Source of the DNA: Rhizobium sp. Root482
GTDB taxonomy: Bacteria > Pseudomonadota > Alphaproteobacteria > Rhizobiales > Rhizobiaceae
DNA length: 64,000 nt
Direction: 5' to 3'
NCBI RefSeq assembly: GCF_001426565.1
Contig: NZ_LMFA01000003.1
Coordinates: 37,939-101,938 of the forward strand
The notes under the pieces were generated by a model. The model did no database searches and was not told where the DNA came from. It was given only the letters and a program-made list of their open reading frames with translations. The translations under genes and the position numbers were made by a program. Of the stretch, positions 9,112 to 19,205 are shown in pieces. Each line of letters begins with the position of its first letter. Position 1 is the first letter of the stretch.

Positions 9112-11991
9112 ATGCCCCTCGTCTCTGAAATCGACTTCGGCACCCCCGCCGCCCGCTCGGAAAAGCTGGTGACGCTGACCATCGATGGTCGCGAGATCAC
9201 CGTGCCGGAGGGCACCTCGATCATGCGGGCCTCGATGGAGGCCGGCATCGAGATACCGAAGCTCTGCGCCACCGACATGATCGACGCCTTCGGTTCCTGC
9301 CGACTCTGTCTGATCGAGATCGACGGCCGCAACGGCACGCCCGCCTCCTGCACGACGCCCGTTGCGCCGGGGATCAGCGTCCATACCCAGACGAGCCGCC
9401 TGAAGGATATCCGCAAAGGGGTGATGGAGCTTTATATCTCCGACCATCCGCTCGATTGCCTGACCTGCGCTGCCAATGGCGACTGCGAACTGCAGGACAT
9501 GGCCGGCGCCGTCGGCCTGCGCGACGTGCGCTACGGCTATGAGGGCGAAAACCATGTGCGTGCCCGCAACAATGGCGAGATCAATGCCAAATGGATGCCG
9601 AAGGACGAATCCAATCCCTATTTCACCTTCGACCCCGCCAAATGCATCGTCTGTTCGCGCTGCGTGCGCGCCTGCGAGGAGGTGCAGGGCACCTTTGCGC
9701 TGACCATCGAAGGTCGCGGCTTCGGCAGCGTGGTCTCGGCCGGCATGCACGAGGATTTTCTCTCCTCCGAATGCGTCTCCTGCGGCGCCTGCGTCCAGGC
9801 CTGCCCGACGGCGACGCTGACGGAAAAATCGGTGATCGAGATCGGCCAGCCTGAACATTCGGTGGTCACCACCTGCGCCTATTGTGGCGTCGGCTGTTCC
9901 TTCAAGGCGGAAATGCGCGGCGAGGAACTGATCCGCATGGTGCCGTGGAAGGACGGCCAGGCCAATCGCGGCCATTCCTGCGTCAAGGGCCGCTTCGCCT
10001 ATGGCTATTCCACCCACAAGGAACGCATCCTCAACCCGATGATCCGCGAAAAGGTCACCGATCCCTGGCGCGAAGTGAGCTGGGAAGAGGCACTTGCCCA
10101 TACGGCCGGCGAGTTCCGCCGCCTGCAATATCAATATGGCCGCGATTCGGTCGGCGGCATCACCTCGTCGCGCTGCACCAATGAAGAGACCTATCTGGTC
10201 CAGAAGCTGGTCCGCGCCGGCTTCGGCAATAACAATGTCGATACCTGCGCCCGCGTCTGCCATTCGCCCACCGGCTATGGCCTCGGCGCCACCTTCGGCA
10301 CCTCGGCGGGTACCCAGAATTTCGACAGCATCGAGCACAGCGACGTCGTCGTCGTCATCGGCGCCAACCCGACCGATGGCCACCCCGTCTTTGCCTCGCG
10401 GCTGAAGAAGCGGCTACGCGAGGGCGCCAGGCTAATCGTCATCGACCCGCGCCGCATCGATCTCGTCTCCTCGCCGCATGTCAAGGCCGCCCATCATCTG
10501 CCGCTCAAGCCCGGCACCAATGTCGCGCTGCTGACCGCGCTCGCCCATGTGATCGTTACCGAGGGGCTTTACAACGAAAGCTTCATCCGCGAGCGCTGCG
10601 ACTGGTCGGAATTCGAGGACTGGGCTGCCTTCGTCTCCGAGCCGCACCACAGCCCGGAAGCGATCGAAGCACTGTGCGGCGTTCCCGCCGAGGAGATCCG
10701 CGGTGCCGCCCGCCTCTATGCCACCGGCGGCAATGGCGCGATCTATTACGGCCTTGGCGTCACCGAGCACAGCCAGGGCTCGACCGCTGTCATCGCGATC
10801 GCCAATCTGTCCATGGTCACCGGCAATATCGGCCGCCCCGGCGTCGGCGTGAACCCGCTACGTGGCCAGAACAATGTCCAGGGCTCCTGCGACATGGGCT
10901 CCTTCCCGCATGAACTGCCGGGCTATCGCCATATCTCCGACGACGCCACCCGCGACATCTTCGAAAAACTGTGGGGCGTGACGATTTCCAACGAGCCTGG
11001 CCTGCGTATCAACAACATGCTGGATGCGGCGGTCGATGGCGGCTTCAAGGGGCTCTACATCCAGGGCGAGGATATCCTGCAGTCCGACCCGGACACAAGG
11101 CATGTCGCAGCGGGCCTTGCCGCCATGGAATGCGTCGTCGTCCAGGACCTGTTCCTGAACGAGACCGCCAACTACGCCCATGTCTTCCTCCCGGGCTCGA
11201 CCTTCCTGGAAAAGGACGGCACCTTCACCAATGCCGAACGCCGCATCAACCGCGTCCGCCGGGTCATGACCCCGCGCAACGGCTATGCCGATTGGGAAGT
11301 GACCCAGAACCTCGCCAGGGCCATGGGTCTCGACTGGAATTACACCCATCCGAGCCAGATCATGGACGAGATCGCCGCGACGACGCCAAGCTTCGCCATG
11401 GTGTCCTACGATTATCTGGAAAGGATGGGCTCGGTGCAGTGGCCGTGCAACGAAAAGGCCCCGCTCGGTTCGCCGATCATGCATATCGACGGCTTCGTGC
11501 GTGGCAGGGGCAAGTTCATCCGCACCGAATATGTGGCGACCGACGAGAAGATCGGCCCGCGCTTCCCGCTGCTTCTCACCACCGGCCGCATCCTCTCACA
11601 ATACAATGTCGGCGCCCAGACACGGCGCACCGACAATGTCGTCTGGCACGAGGAGGATCGGCTGGAGATTCACCCGAACGACGCCGAACTGCGCGGCGTG
11701 CGCGATGGCGATTGGGTAAGGCTGTCGAGCCGCGCCGGCGATACGACGCTGAGGGCGCTGGTTACCGATCGCGTCGCGCCGGGGGTCGTCTACACCACCT
11801 TCCACCACCCGACGACCCAGGCGAACGTCATCACCACCGATTTTTCCGACTGGGCAACCAATTGCCCGGAATACAAGGTGACCGCCGTGCAGATCTCACC
11901 GTCAAACGGTCCGTCGCAATGGCAGATCGATTACGACGAACAAGCCCGCCAATCCCGCCGCATCGCGGGAAAGATGGAGGCCGCGGAGTAA
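9112..11991 (+). CDS. fdsA: NAD-dependent formate dehydrogenase, catalytic alpha subunit
   Basis: The 959-residue catalytic subunit that oxidises formate to CO2 at a bis-MGD molybdenum centre. An N-terminal NuoG-like part holds a [2Fe-2S] site (C52, C63, C66, C80), a His-Cys3 [4Fe-4S] site (H112, C116, C119, C125) and two ferredoxin [4Fe-4S] motifs (C178, C181, C184, C188 and C221, C224, C227, C231). The MGD-binding half begins with a further cluster motif CAYCGVGC (255-262). The molybdenum ligand is cysteine, C383 in CHSPT, followed by the conserved H384. The start at 9112 is chosen from GGGAGA upstream and the family length; the longer open frame to 8983 would translate the repeat element. 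Confidence 0.95.
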   Translation: MPLVSEIDFGTPAARSEKLVTLTIDGREITVPEGTSIMRASMEAGIEIPKLCATDMIDAFGSCRLCLIEIDGRNGTPASCTTPVAPGISVHTQTSRLKDIRKGVMELYISDHPLDCLTCAANGDCELQDMAGAVGLRDVRYGYEGENHVRARNNGEINAKWMPKDESNPYFTFDPAKCIVCSRCVRACEEVQGTFALTIEGRGFGSVVSAGMHEDFLSSECVSCGACVQACPTATLTEKSVIEIGQPEHSVVTTCAYCGVGCSFKAEMRGEELIRMVPWKDGQANRGHSCVKGRFAYGYSTHKERILNPMIREKVTDPWREVSWEEALAHTAGEFRRLQYQYGRDSVGGITSSRCTNEETYLVQKLVRAGFGNNNVDTCARVCHSPTGYGLGATFGTSAGTQNFDSIEHSDVVVVIGANPTDGHPVFASRLKKRLREGARLIVIDPRRIDLVSSPHVKAAHHLPLKPGTNVALLTALAHVIVTEGLYNESFIRERCDWSEFEDWAAFVSEPHHSPEAIEALCGVPAEEIRGAARLYATGGNGAIYYGLGVTEHSQGSTAVIAIANLSMVTGNIGRPGVGVNPLRGQNNVQGSCDMGSFPHELPGYRHISDDATRDIFEKLWGVTISNEPGLRINNMLDAAVDGGFKGLYIQGEDILQSDPDTRHVAAGLAAMECVVVQDLFLNETANYAHVFLPGSTFLEKDGTFTNAERRINRVRRVMTPRNGYADWEVTQNLARAMGLDWNYTHPSQIMDEIAATTPSFAMVSYDYLERMGSVQWPCNEKAPLGSPIMHIDGFVRGRGKFIRTEYVATDEKIGPRFPLLLTTGRILSQYNVGAQTRRTDNVVWHEEDRLEIHPNDAELRGVRDGDWVRLSSRAGDTTLRALVTDRVAPGVVYTTFHHPTTQANVITTDFSDWATNCPEYKVTAVQISPSNGPSQWQIDYDEQARQSRRIAGKMEAAE

Positions 11992-12023
11992 GGCAGTGGC
12001 ATGATGCATTTGTCGCAAACACC

Positions 12024-12283
12024 TCTCTCTGTCCCTTCGGGGCATCTCCCCCTCAAGGGCGGAGATTGGATGCGGCGTGGGCGGCATGCTCCCTCTTCTC
12101 CCCAGCGGGGAGAAGGTGCCCGAAGGGCGGATGAGGGGGTGGCGCGGCACACTCTGACGTCAGCGCTTATCCTGCCGGCACGCCTGAAGCAGGACCGGAA
12201 GACTATCAAAGCTCGCCCAAGCAATCTGGCTTCGCCCCCCTCATCCGGCGCTGCGCGCCACCTTCTCCCCGCTGGGGAGAAGG
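12024..12283. repeat. Repeat cluster between fdsA and fdhD
   Basis: The 305-base gap after fdsA holds three repeat modules. A degenerate type-C module at about 12024-12064 (CTCTGTCCCTTCGGGGCATC, then CCCCCTCAAGGG) is followed by two RIME-like modules, 12091-12137 and 12236-12283. The last two are inverted copies of each other (CTTCTCCCCAGCGGGGAGAAG ending in GATGAGGGG, and its mirror). The remaining 100 bases between them show no gene. Confidence 0.75.
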
Positions 12284-12296
12284 GAAGGCAGGCATC

Positions 12297-13139
12297 ATGA
12301 ACTCCTTCCCCCTTACCCGGACCGTGCCCGAGACCGCGCGCCGCAATGGCAGGCTTTCCGCCGGGTCCCGTATCGTGCCGGAAGAGGTGCCGATCGCCTT
12401 TTCCTATGGCGGCAGCACCCAGGCGGTGATGATGGCCACCCCCGGCGATCTCGAAGATTTCGCCGTCGGCTTCAGCCTGGCGGAAGGGATCATCGCGGAC
12501 GCCGCCGAAATCGAGGCGATCGAACCCATCGCCGACGAGCGGGGCATCGACCTGCAGATCACGCTGAAGCACGAGCGCAACGAAGCCCTTGCCGTCCGCC
12601 GCCGTCATATGGCCGGGCCGGTCGGTTGCGGCCTCTGCGGCATCGAATCGATCGGCGAGGCCCTGCGCCGCTCGCCCTCGGTCGGTGCCTCGTCACTGCG
12701 CCTGTCGCCCCTGGAGGTCGTTGAGGCGGTCGCCCTGCTTGACGGACTTCAGTCGCTGCATGCCGAAACCCGCGCCGTCCATGGCGCCGGCTTTTATGTC
12801 CCAGGCCAGGGACTGGTCGCGGTGCGCGAGGATGTCGGCCGTCACAATGCGCTCGACAAGCTGGCCGGCGCCATCGCCCGTGCTCCTGTGGGCGGCACCC
12901 GTCATGCAGGGACCACCGGCGCCGTTGTCGTCACCAGCCGCGTCTCGGTCGAGATGGTCCAGAAGACCGCAGTCCTCGGCAGCCCCTTCATCATTGCCAT
13001 TTCCGCCCCGACCGCGCTCGCCATCCGTACGGCCGATGAGGCCAGCATGACGCTGGTGGCGCTGGTGCGCGGATCGGATTTCGAGATTTTCACGCATCCC
13101 CATCGCATTCAAACCGGAGCCGTCGCCGATGTCGCTTGA
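12297..13139 (+). CDS. fdhD: Formate dehydrogenase sulfurtransferase FdhD/FdsC
   Basis: FdhD-family protein of 280 residues. It is needed to sulfurate the molybdenum cofactor before insertion into FdsA, and it binds bis-MGD. The essential CxxC motif is present as C111-GL-C114 in VGCGLCGIES. The conserved VREDVGRHNALDKL stretch lies in the middle, and the C-terminal SAPTALAIR motif is also typical. It lies between fdsA and fdsD, as in described fdsGBACD operons, where it is called FdsC. The ATG at 12297 lies directly beyond the repeat, preceded by AAGGGAAGGC, and its end overlaps fdsD by 11 bases. Confidence 0.93.
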   Translation: MNSFPLTRTVPETARRNGRLSAGSRIVPEEVPIAFSYGGSTQAVMMATPGDLEDFAVGFSLAEGIIADAAEIEAIEPIADERGIDLQITLKHERNEALAVRRRHMAGPVGCGLCGIESIGEALRRSPSVGASSLRLSPLEVVEAVALLDGLQSLHAETRAVHGAGFYVPGQGLVAVREDVGRHNALDKLAGAIARAPVGGTRHAGTTGAVVVTSRVSVEMVQKTAVLGSPFIIAISAPTALAIRTADEASMTLVALVRGSDFEIFTHPHRIQTGAVADVA

Positions 13140-13458
13140 TACCAATGGCAAACTTGTGCGGATGGCGAACCAGATCGCCGTTTTCTTCAAGTCCCAGCCC
13201 GAAGCCGAGCGCGCCGAGGGCGTCGCCACCCATATCAACAAGTTCTGGGAGCCGCGCATGCGCCGCGCTTTCTTCGAACTGATCGACAGGGGCGATGCCG
13301 GTTTCGATCCCCTTGTCTTGTCGGCCGCCGCCCTGGTCAAGCCGCCCGATTCCGGCTCTGAAGGCGTCGGCACCGGCCGAGAAGCAGTCGCGGGCGCCCC
13401 CGGCGGCAAGGGAACGGCAGCCGGCGAATCGCTTTCGGAGCCCAGCATCCCGGAATAA
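13129..13458 (+). CDS. fdsD: Formate dehydrogenase delta subunit
   Basis: Small FdsD-type protein of 109 residues that accompanies soluble NAD-dependent formate dehydrogenases and is needed for an active enzyme in Rhodobacter. The conserved core is residues 7-65: KLVRMANQIAVFFKSQP, HINKFWEPRMRRAFFE and the LSAAALV end. Beyond residue 70 there is a Gly/Ser/Ala-rich tail with no recognisable domain, longer than in many homologues. It overlaps fdhD by 11 bases, which points to translational coupling. It closes the operon; the next gene is convergent, 15 bases away. Confidence 0.88.
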   Translation: MSLDTNGKLVRMANQIAVFFKSQPEAERAEGVATHINKFWEPRMRRAFFELIDRGDAGFDPLVLSAAALVKPPDSGSEGVGTGREAVAGAPGGKGTAAGESLSEPSIPE

Positions 13459-13473
13459 GCTCCCCAATCGACC

Positions 13474-13905
13474 TTAGCGGTTGATCCGCGTCGACAGGAT
13501 GATCGACGACAAGGTCTTTTCGACGCCGTCGATCTCGCCAATCCGGTCGATCACCAGATCGAGTTCGCTGATCGAGGACGCAGCGACGATGGCGATCAGA
13601 TCGAAACTGCCGCTCACCGAATGCAGCATGCGCACATCCTCGATGGCGTGAAGCTCCTGCGTCACCCGCCCGAGCGCCTTGGGCGCCAGCGTGATCAGCA
13701 CATGCGCCCGCACCAGCCCCTTCTCGAAATCATCCGAAAGCCGCACGCCATAACCGGCGATGATCCCGTCGCGCTCCAACCGCTCGATCTTGGCCTGCAC
13801 GGTGGTGCGTGAAAGGCCCAGCCGGCGAGCGAGCAGCGCCGTCGGCATGCGGGCATTTTCGCTCAAAATGGCAAGAAGCTGCCGGTCCTTGTCTGCCAAC
13901 GTCAT
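13474..13905 (-). CDS. Lrp/AsnC-family transcriptional regulator
   Basis: A 143-residue Lrp-type regulator with an N-terminal helix-turn-helix (about 20-45, TALLARRLGLSRTTVQAKIERL) and a C-terminal RAM effector domain. The start MTLADKDRQ at 13905 is preferred because AAGGG precedes it; an in-frame ATG at 13926 has no ribosome-binding site and would overlap a palindrome. It is divergent from the saccharopine-dehydrogenase-type gene at 14027, the classic layout of a local Lrp regulator and its amino-acid catabolic target. The effector is probably an amino acid, with lysine suggested only by the neighbour. Confidence 0.87.
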   Translation of the reverse strand: MTLADKDRQLLAILSENARMPTALLARRLGLSRTTVQAKIERLERDGIIAGYGVRLSDDFEKGLVRAHVLITLAPKALGRVTQELHAIEDVRMLHSVSGSFDLIAIVAASSISELDLVIDRIGEIDGVEKTLSSIILSTRINR

Positions 13906-13920
13906 AATGTTCGCCCTTAT

Positions 13921-13933
13921 CGGCATATTGCCG
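13921..13933. promoter_or_regulatory. Palindrome in the divergent Lrp/dehydrogenase promoter
   Basis: CGGCA and TGCCG flank a TAT spacer, giving a perfect 5-base inverted repeat 16 bases upstream of the Lrp-family start and about 94 bases from the divergent gene. A local operator is plausible, but the repeat is short and could occur by chance in this GC-rich DNA. Confidence 0.3.
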
Positions 13934-14026
13934 GCTTCGCACCGTCATTTTAATCGGATCGGCGCTACAGAACAACAGTGAAAACGACGACACTCCATCC
14001 ATCCGTTTCGTTCAAGGGGAACCAAT

Positions 14027-15130
14027 ATGAAGAACATCGTCGTCATCGGCGCCGGCAAGATCGGCTCCACCATCGCCCGGCTTCTCGCTCATTCGGGCGA
14101 TTACCAGGTCACGCTTGCCGATCGCAGTGCCGAGCAGCTTGCCCAGATCGAAAAGCATGACGCCATCTCGGTTGCGGAAATCGACATTGCCGACAGCGCC
14201 GCCATGGTCGGCCTGCTCACCGGCAAGTTCGCGGTCCTGAGTGCCGCCCCCTTCCACCTGACGATCGCGATTGCCGAAGCCGCCTCCAAGGCCGGCGTCC
14301 ACTATCTCGACCTCACCGAAGACGTCGAATCCACCCGCCGCGTCAAGGCCATCGCCGAAACCGCCAATACCGCCTTCATTCCGCAGTGCGGTCTCGCCCC
14401 CGGCTTCATCTCGATCGTCGCCAATGATCTGAGCCGCCGTTTCGATACGCTCGACAGCGTGCGCATGCGCGTCGGCGCCCTGCCGCAATATCCGTCCAAC
14501 GCGCTCAACTACAACCTGACCTGGAGCACCGACGGCGTCATTAACGAATATATCGAGCCCTGCGAAGCCATCGTCGAAGGCCATCTGACCGAGGTCCCGG
14601 CGCTCGAGGAACGCGAGGAATTCTCCCTCGACGGCGTCACCTATGAAGCCTTCAACACGTCCGGCGGCCTCGGCACGCTCTGCGAAACGCTGAAGGGCAA
14701 GGTGCGCACGCTGAACTACCGCACCATCCGCTATCCCGGCCATGCCGCAATCATGAAGGCGCTGCTCAACGATCTCGGCCTGCGCCACCGCCGCGAAGTG
14801 CTGAAGGATATTTTCGAGAACTCGCTGCCCTCGACCATGCAGGACGTCGTCATCATCTTCGTGACCGTGTCCGGCCGCAAGGATGGCCGCCTGGTCCAGG
14901 AAACCTATGCCAACAAGGTCTATGCAGCCGTCGTCGCCGGCCGCATGATGAGCGCCATCCAGATCACCACGGCCTCCAGCATCTGCGCCGTTCTAGACAT
15001 GCTGGCCAAGGGCGAACTGCCCGCCAAGGGCTTTATCCGCCAGGAAGATATCGACCTTAGCGCCTTCCTCAAGAGCCGCTTCGGCCACCACTACGAACAG
15101 AAGTCCTACGCCGACAAGCTGGCCGGCTGA
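14027..15130 (+). CDS. Saccharopine dehydrogenase family protein (lysine 6-dehydrogenase-like)
   Basis: A 367-residue oxidoreductase with an N-terminal Rossmann fold (VIGAGKIGST, G8-x-G10-xx-G13) and the C-terminal catalytic domain of the saccharopine dehydrogenase / lysine dehydrogenase family (GLAPGFISIVAND and TSGGLGTLCETL). It probably oxidises lysine or a related amino acid with NAD(P)+. Homologues of this length are often annotated as L-lysine 6-dehydrogenase, but specificity cannot be read from sequence. The ATG at 14027 has AAGGGGAACC upstream. It is divergent from an Lrp-type regulator and followed by a strong hairpin. Confidence 0.78.
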   Translation: MKNIVVIGAGKIGSTIARLLAHSGDYQVTLADRSAEQLAQIEKHDAISVAEIDIADSAAMVGLLTGKFAVLSAAPFHLTIAIAEAASKAGVHYLDLTEDVESTRRVKAIAETANTAFIPQCGLAPGFISIVANDLSRRFDTLDSVRMRVGALPQYPSNALNYNLTWSTDGVINEYIEPCEAIVEGHLTEVPALEEREEFSLDGVTYEAFNTSGGLGTLCETLKGKVRTLNYRTIRYPGHAAIMKALLNDLGLRHRREVLKDIFENSLPSTMQDVVIIFVTVSGRKDGRLVQETYANKVYAAVVAGRMMSAIQITTASSICAVLDMLAKGELPAKGFIRQEDIDLSAFLKSRFGHHYEQKSYADKLAG

Positions 15131-15145
15131 TCGAGCCTGTTCGCA

Positions 15146-15191
15146 CATGAAGAAACGCCCGGGACCGAAAAATCCCGGGCGTTTCTTCATG
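15146..15191. terminator. Strong terminator hairpin between convergent genes
   Basis: A perfect 19-base inverted repeat (15146-15164 and 15173-15191) with an 8-base loop CCGAAAAA and a GC-rich core CGCCCGGGA. It lies 15 bases after the dehydrogenase stop. The arm ends in AAGAAA/TTTCTT rather than a clean T-run, so it could work in both directions for the convergent genes. The rest of the 341-base gap holds only the repeat at 15305-15446. Confidence 0.7.
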
Positions 15192-15304
15192 TCGGCCTGT
15201 CTGTGTGCGATCCCGGATAAAAACCACCAGCCCAGCCTTGGGCGACTCATTGTCTCCCGCGCATTGCGGGTTACAAGCCAGGAGCTGCGTCGCCGCCGCG
15301 ATGT

Positions 15305-15446
15305 CCCTCTTCTCCCCAGCGGGGAGAAGTGCCGAGCGCATGCGAGGCGATGAGGGGGCCGGCGTAGCCGGAGCCTTACTGAGGTAGTCTTGAACCCCCT
15401 CATCCGGCCCTTCGGGCCACCTTCTCCCCGCTGGGGAGAAGAGGGA
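15305..15446. repeat. RIME-like paired palindromic repeat
   Basis: Two inverted modules: CTTCTCCCCAGCGGGGAGAAG with GATGAGGGGG on the left, and CCCCCTCATCCGG with CTTCTCCCCGCTGGGGAGAAG on the right, about 40 bases apart. The left module carries the variant linker GTGCCGAGCGCATGCGAGGC, also seen at 30642-30664. Confidence 0.8.
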
Positions 15447-15471
15447 GCGACGGGCATTGGCCCGTCAACCG

Positions 15472-16899
15472 TCACGTCCGCCCGAACTCGTCGTCCAGCC
15501 GGATGATGTCGTCGTCTTCGAGATAGGAGCCGGTCTGCACCTCGATCAGTTCGAGCGCGATCTTGCCGGGATTGGTCAGCCGGTGGACGACGCCTTGCGG
15601 GATATAGACGGATTCGTTTTCATGCAGCAGGCGCGTCTGGCCGTCGATCATGATCTCCGCCGTTCCGCGCACGACGATCCAGTGTTCCGAGCGATGATGA
15701 TGCTTCTGCAGCGAAATCTTGCGGCCGGGCGTGACATGCAGGCGCTTGACCTCGAAGCGCTCGCCGCTCAGCACCGAGGCCACCGCCCCCCAGGGCCGGT
15801 AGGAGGTCGGGTGATTCTCCGTCAGCCCCTTCGTCTTTGCCGAGCGCGCCAACTGCTTGACGATCTGGCCGACATTCTGGCTGTCCTCCATCCGGCCGAT
15901 ATAGACCGCATCCTCGCTGGCAATCACCGCCACGTCATCCATCCCCTGGACAGCGACATGGATATCCCGCGACAGGACGAGGGAATTGCGGGTATCGTTG
16001 ACCGTCGCCTTCTGGCCGACCACATTGCCCGCCTCGTCCTTTTCGCCGATCGCCCAGACGCTGTCCCAGCTGCCGAGATCCGACCAGCTGAAGGCGGATG
16101 GCACGACGGCTGCATGCGGCGTATTTTCGAACACGGCGTAATCGACCGAAATATTCGGCGCCTGCGAAAAGGCTTCCTCATCCAGCCGGTCGAAATCGAG
16201 GTCGCGCTCGGCCGCCTGGATGGCGCGCTGCGCGGCATCATAGACCGCCGGCGCATAGCGCAGGATTTCCGCCAGGAACTGTCCCACCGGCAGCATGAAC
16301 ATCCCGGAATTCCAGAGATACCGGCCACTCGCCAGCAGCTCCTCGGCCCGCTCCCGATCGGGCTTTTCGACGAAGCGGGCAACGAGATGTGCGCCCGTTT
16401 CAAGCGCCTCGCCGGTCTCGATATAGCCATAGCCGGTCGCAGGCTCCGTCGGCTTGATGCCGAAGGTCACCAGCTTGCCGGTCGCGGCGGTCTCGCGCGC
16501 CATGTCGATGCAGTCGAAATAATGCGCCCCGGCATCAATCTCATGGTCGGAAGCAAGCACCTGCATGATCGCATCGTCGCCATGCTCGCGCAGCACAACG
16601 AAAGCCGCTGCGGCCAGCGCCGGCGCCGTGTTGCGGGCGATCGGCTCGAGCAGGATGCTCGACAGCGGCGCATCGAGCGCGCGCGCCTGCTCGGCGACGA
16701 TGAAGCGGAATTCGGCATTGGTGACGATAACCGCCGGCGTGTAGCGGCCCTGATCCGAGACCCGCTGCAGGGTCTTCTGGAAAAGCGAATGATCCCCGAG
16801 AAACTGCAGGAACTGCTTGGGCGCGGCCGAGCGCGACAGCGGCCAAAGCCGCGTTCCCTTGCCGCCGGCCATGATCACCGGCACGATCTTGGAAGCCAT
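15472..16899 (-). CDS. manC: Mannose-1-phosphate guanylyltransferase / mannose-6-phosphate isomerase
   Basis: Bifunctional type II enzyme of GDP-mannose synthesis, used for exopolysaccharide and LPS precursors. The N-terminal nucleotidyltransferase carries the pyrophosphorylase signature GGKGTRLWPLS (12-22). The C-terminal cupin domain carries the isomerase metal site QKHHHRSEHW. It is 475 residues from ATG 16899, which has AGAGGA upstream, matching CpsB/AlgA length (about 480); the frame is open to 16956 without a better site. It stands alone, and a small hairpin (CGGGGC-GTTT-GCCCCG, 16921-16936) lies in its leader. Confidence 0.93.
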   Translation of the reverse strand: MASKIVPVIMAGGKGTRLWPLSRSAAPKQFLQFLGDHSLFQKTLQRVSDQGRYTPAVIVTNAEFRFIVAEQARALDAPLSSILLEPIARNTAPALAAAAFVVLREHGDDAIMQVLASDHEIDAGAHYFDCIDMARETAATGKLVTFGIKPTEPATGYGYIETGEALETGAHLVARFVEKPDRERAEELLASGRYLWNSGMFMLPVGQFLAEILRYAPAVYDAAQRAIQAAERDLDFDRLDEEAFSQAPNISVDYAVFENTPHAAVVPSAFSWSDLGSWDSVWAIGEKDEAGNVVGQKATVNDTRNSLVLSRDIHVAVQGMDDVAVIASEDAVYIGRMEDSQNVGQIVKQLARSAKTKGLTENHPTSYRPWGAVASVLSGERFEVKRLHVTPGRKISLQKHHHRSEHWIVVRGTAEIMIDGQTRLLHENESVYIPQGVVHRLTNPGKIALELIEVQTGSYLEDDDIIRLDDEFGRT

Positions 16900-17076
16900 G
16901 CTTATCCTCTTCTTTCCCGTCGGGGCGTTTGCCCCGAGTGCCACAATCGGCGACAAGGCCAGCCTAGCGGAAAAGAATGGCAGATAAAATGGCCGGCCGG
17001 CCCGTATTTTTATGAAAACAAGACCTTACTGCGCCGACCGCCCGCCCTGCGCGGAGCAAGCGGCCAAAGCACGGCA

Positions 17077-17101
17077 ATAAAAAACCCCGCCGAAGCGGGG
17101 T
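17077..17101 (-). terminator. Rho-independent terminator of the atp operon
   Basis: On the minus strand CCCCGC, loop TTCG, GCGGGG is followed by TTTTTTATT. It lies 27 bases after the atpC stop. The stable tetraloop and T-run make it a typical intrinsic terminator. Confidence 0.9.
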
Positions 17102-17127
17102 CGCAGCCTGCGGTCTCGCCGTACCGC

Positions 17128-17535
17128 TCAGGCGGCGACGACGATGCCGTTCAATTGCGTCAGCTCGGCAAGGAACTGCTCGAGCCGCGTCCTGTGCTCG
17201 TCATGGTGCGAACCATCCTCAAGCTCGGCGCGGGTCGCTTCGATCCGCTTTTCAAGCGTCGCCAGCGTCAGGTCGCTCACCGGAACGGCGGATTCGGCAA
17301 GCAGGGTGCAGCCCGTCGGCAGGATGTCGGCGAAACCACCGAACACCACATAGCGGCTCACCTTGCCGTCGGCCGACTTGACCGTCACAACGCCCGGCTT
17401 GATCGTCGTCATCGTCGGCGCATGATTGGCCATGACGGTCATCTCGCCTTCCGTTGCCGGAATGACGACTTCGGTGACGCGCTCGGACAGCAGAAGGCGC
17501 TCCGGGGAGACGAGTTCGAAATTGAAATCAGCCAT
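17128..17535 (-). CDS. atpC: F1-ATP synthase epsilon subunit
   Basis: Epsilon subunit of the central stalk, which couples and regulates rotation of F1. The N-terminal beta-barrel starts FNFELVSPERLLLSE and contains GEMTVMANHAPTMTTI and YVVFGGFADI, all family-typical; a short helical C-terminus follows. The start is ATG 17535, giving 135 residues as in other rhizobia; the frame remains open to 17568 without support. It is the last gene of atpHAGDC, 128 bases after atpD, followed by an intrinsic terminator. Confidence 0.95.
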   Translation of the reverse strand: MADFNFELVSPERLLLSERVTEVVIPATEGEMTVMANHAPTMTTIKPGVVTVKSADGKVSRYVVFGGFADILPTGCTLLAESAVPVSDLTLATLEKRIEATRAELEDGSHHDEHRTRLEQFLAELTQLNGIVVAA

Positions 17536-17663
17536 GATCATTCGCTTCTTTTGACGCGACCGGCACACCGCCGGTAGAAAATCAGTTCAGCACGGCCGCA
17601 CGACGGAGCGCGGCACCGCCTGGGCGGCCGGGGCGCCGGAAGGGCACCCCGAACGCGCATTCA

Positions 17664-19205
<1,542 letters not shown>

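Noticed and set aside
8958..12283. Palindromic repeats considered as a CRISPR array
   Set aside because: They are dispersed over the whole window, not regularly spaced, have no unique spacers of constant length and no cas genes nearby.
6902..13458. fds genes considered as complex I (nuo) or NAD-reducing hydrogenase genes
   Set aside because: FdsA has the MGD-molybdenum domain with Cys383-His384, and fdhD and fdsD follow. No hydrogenase large subunit or membrane Nuo subunits are present.
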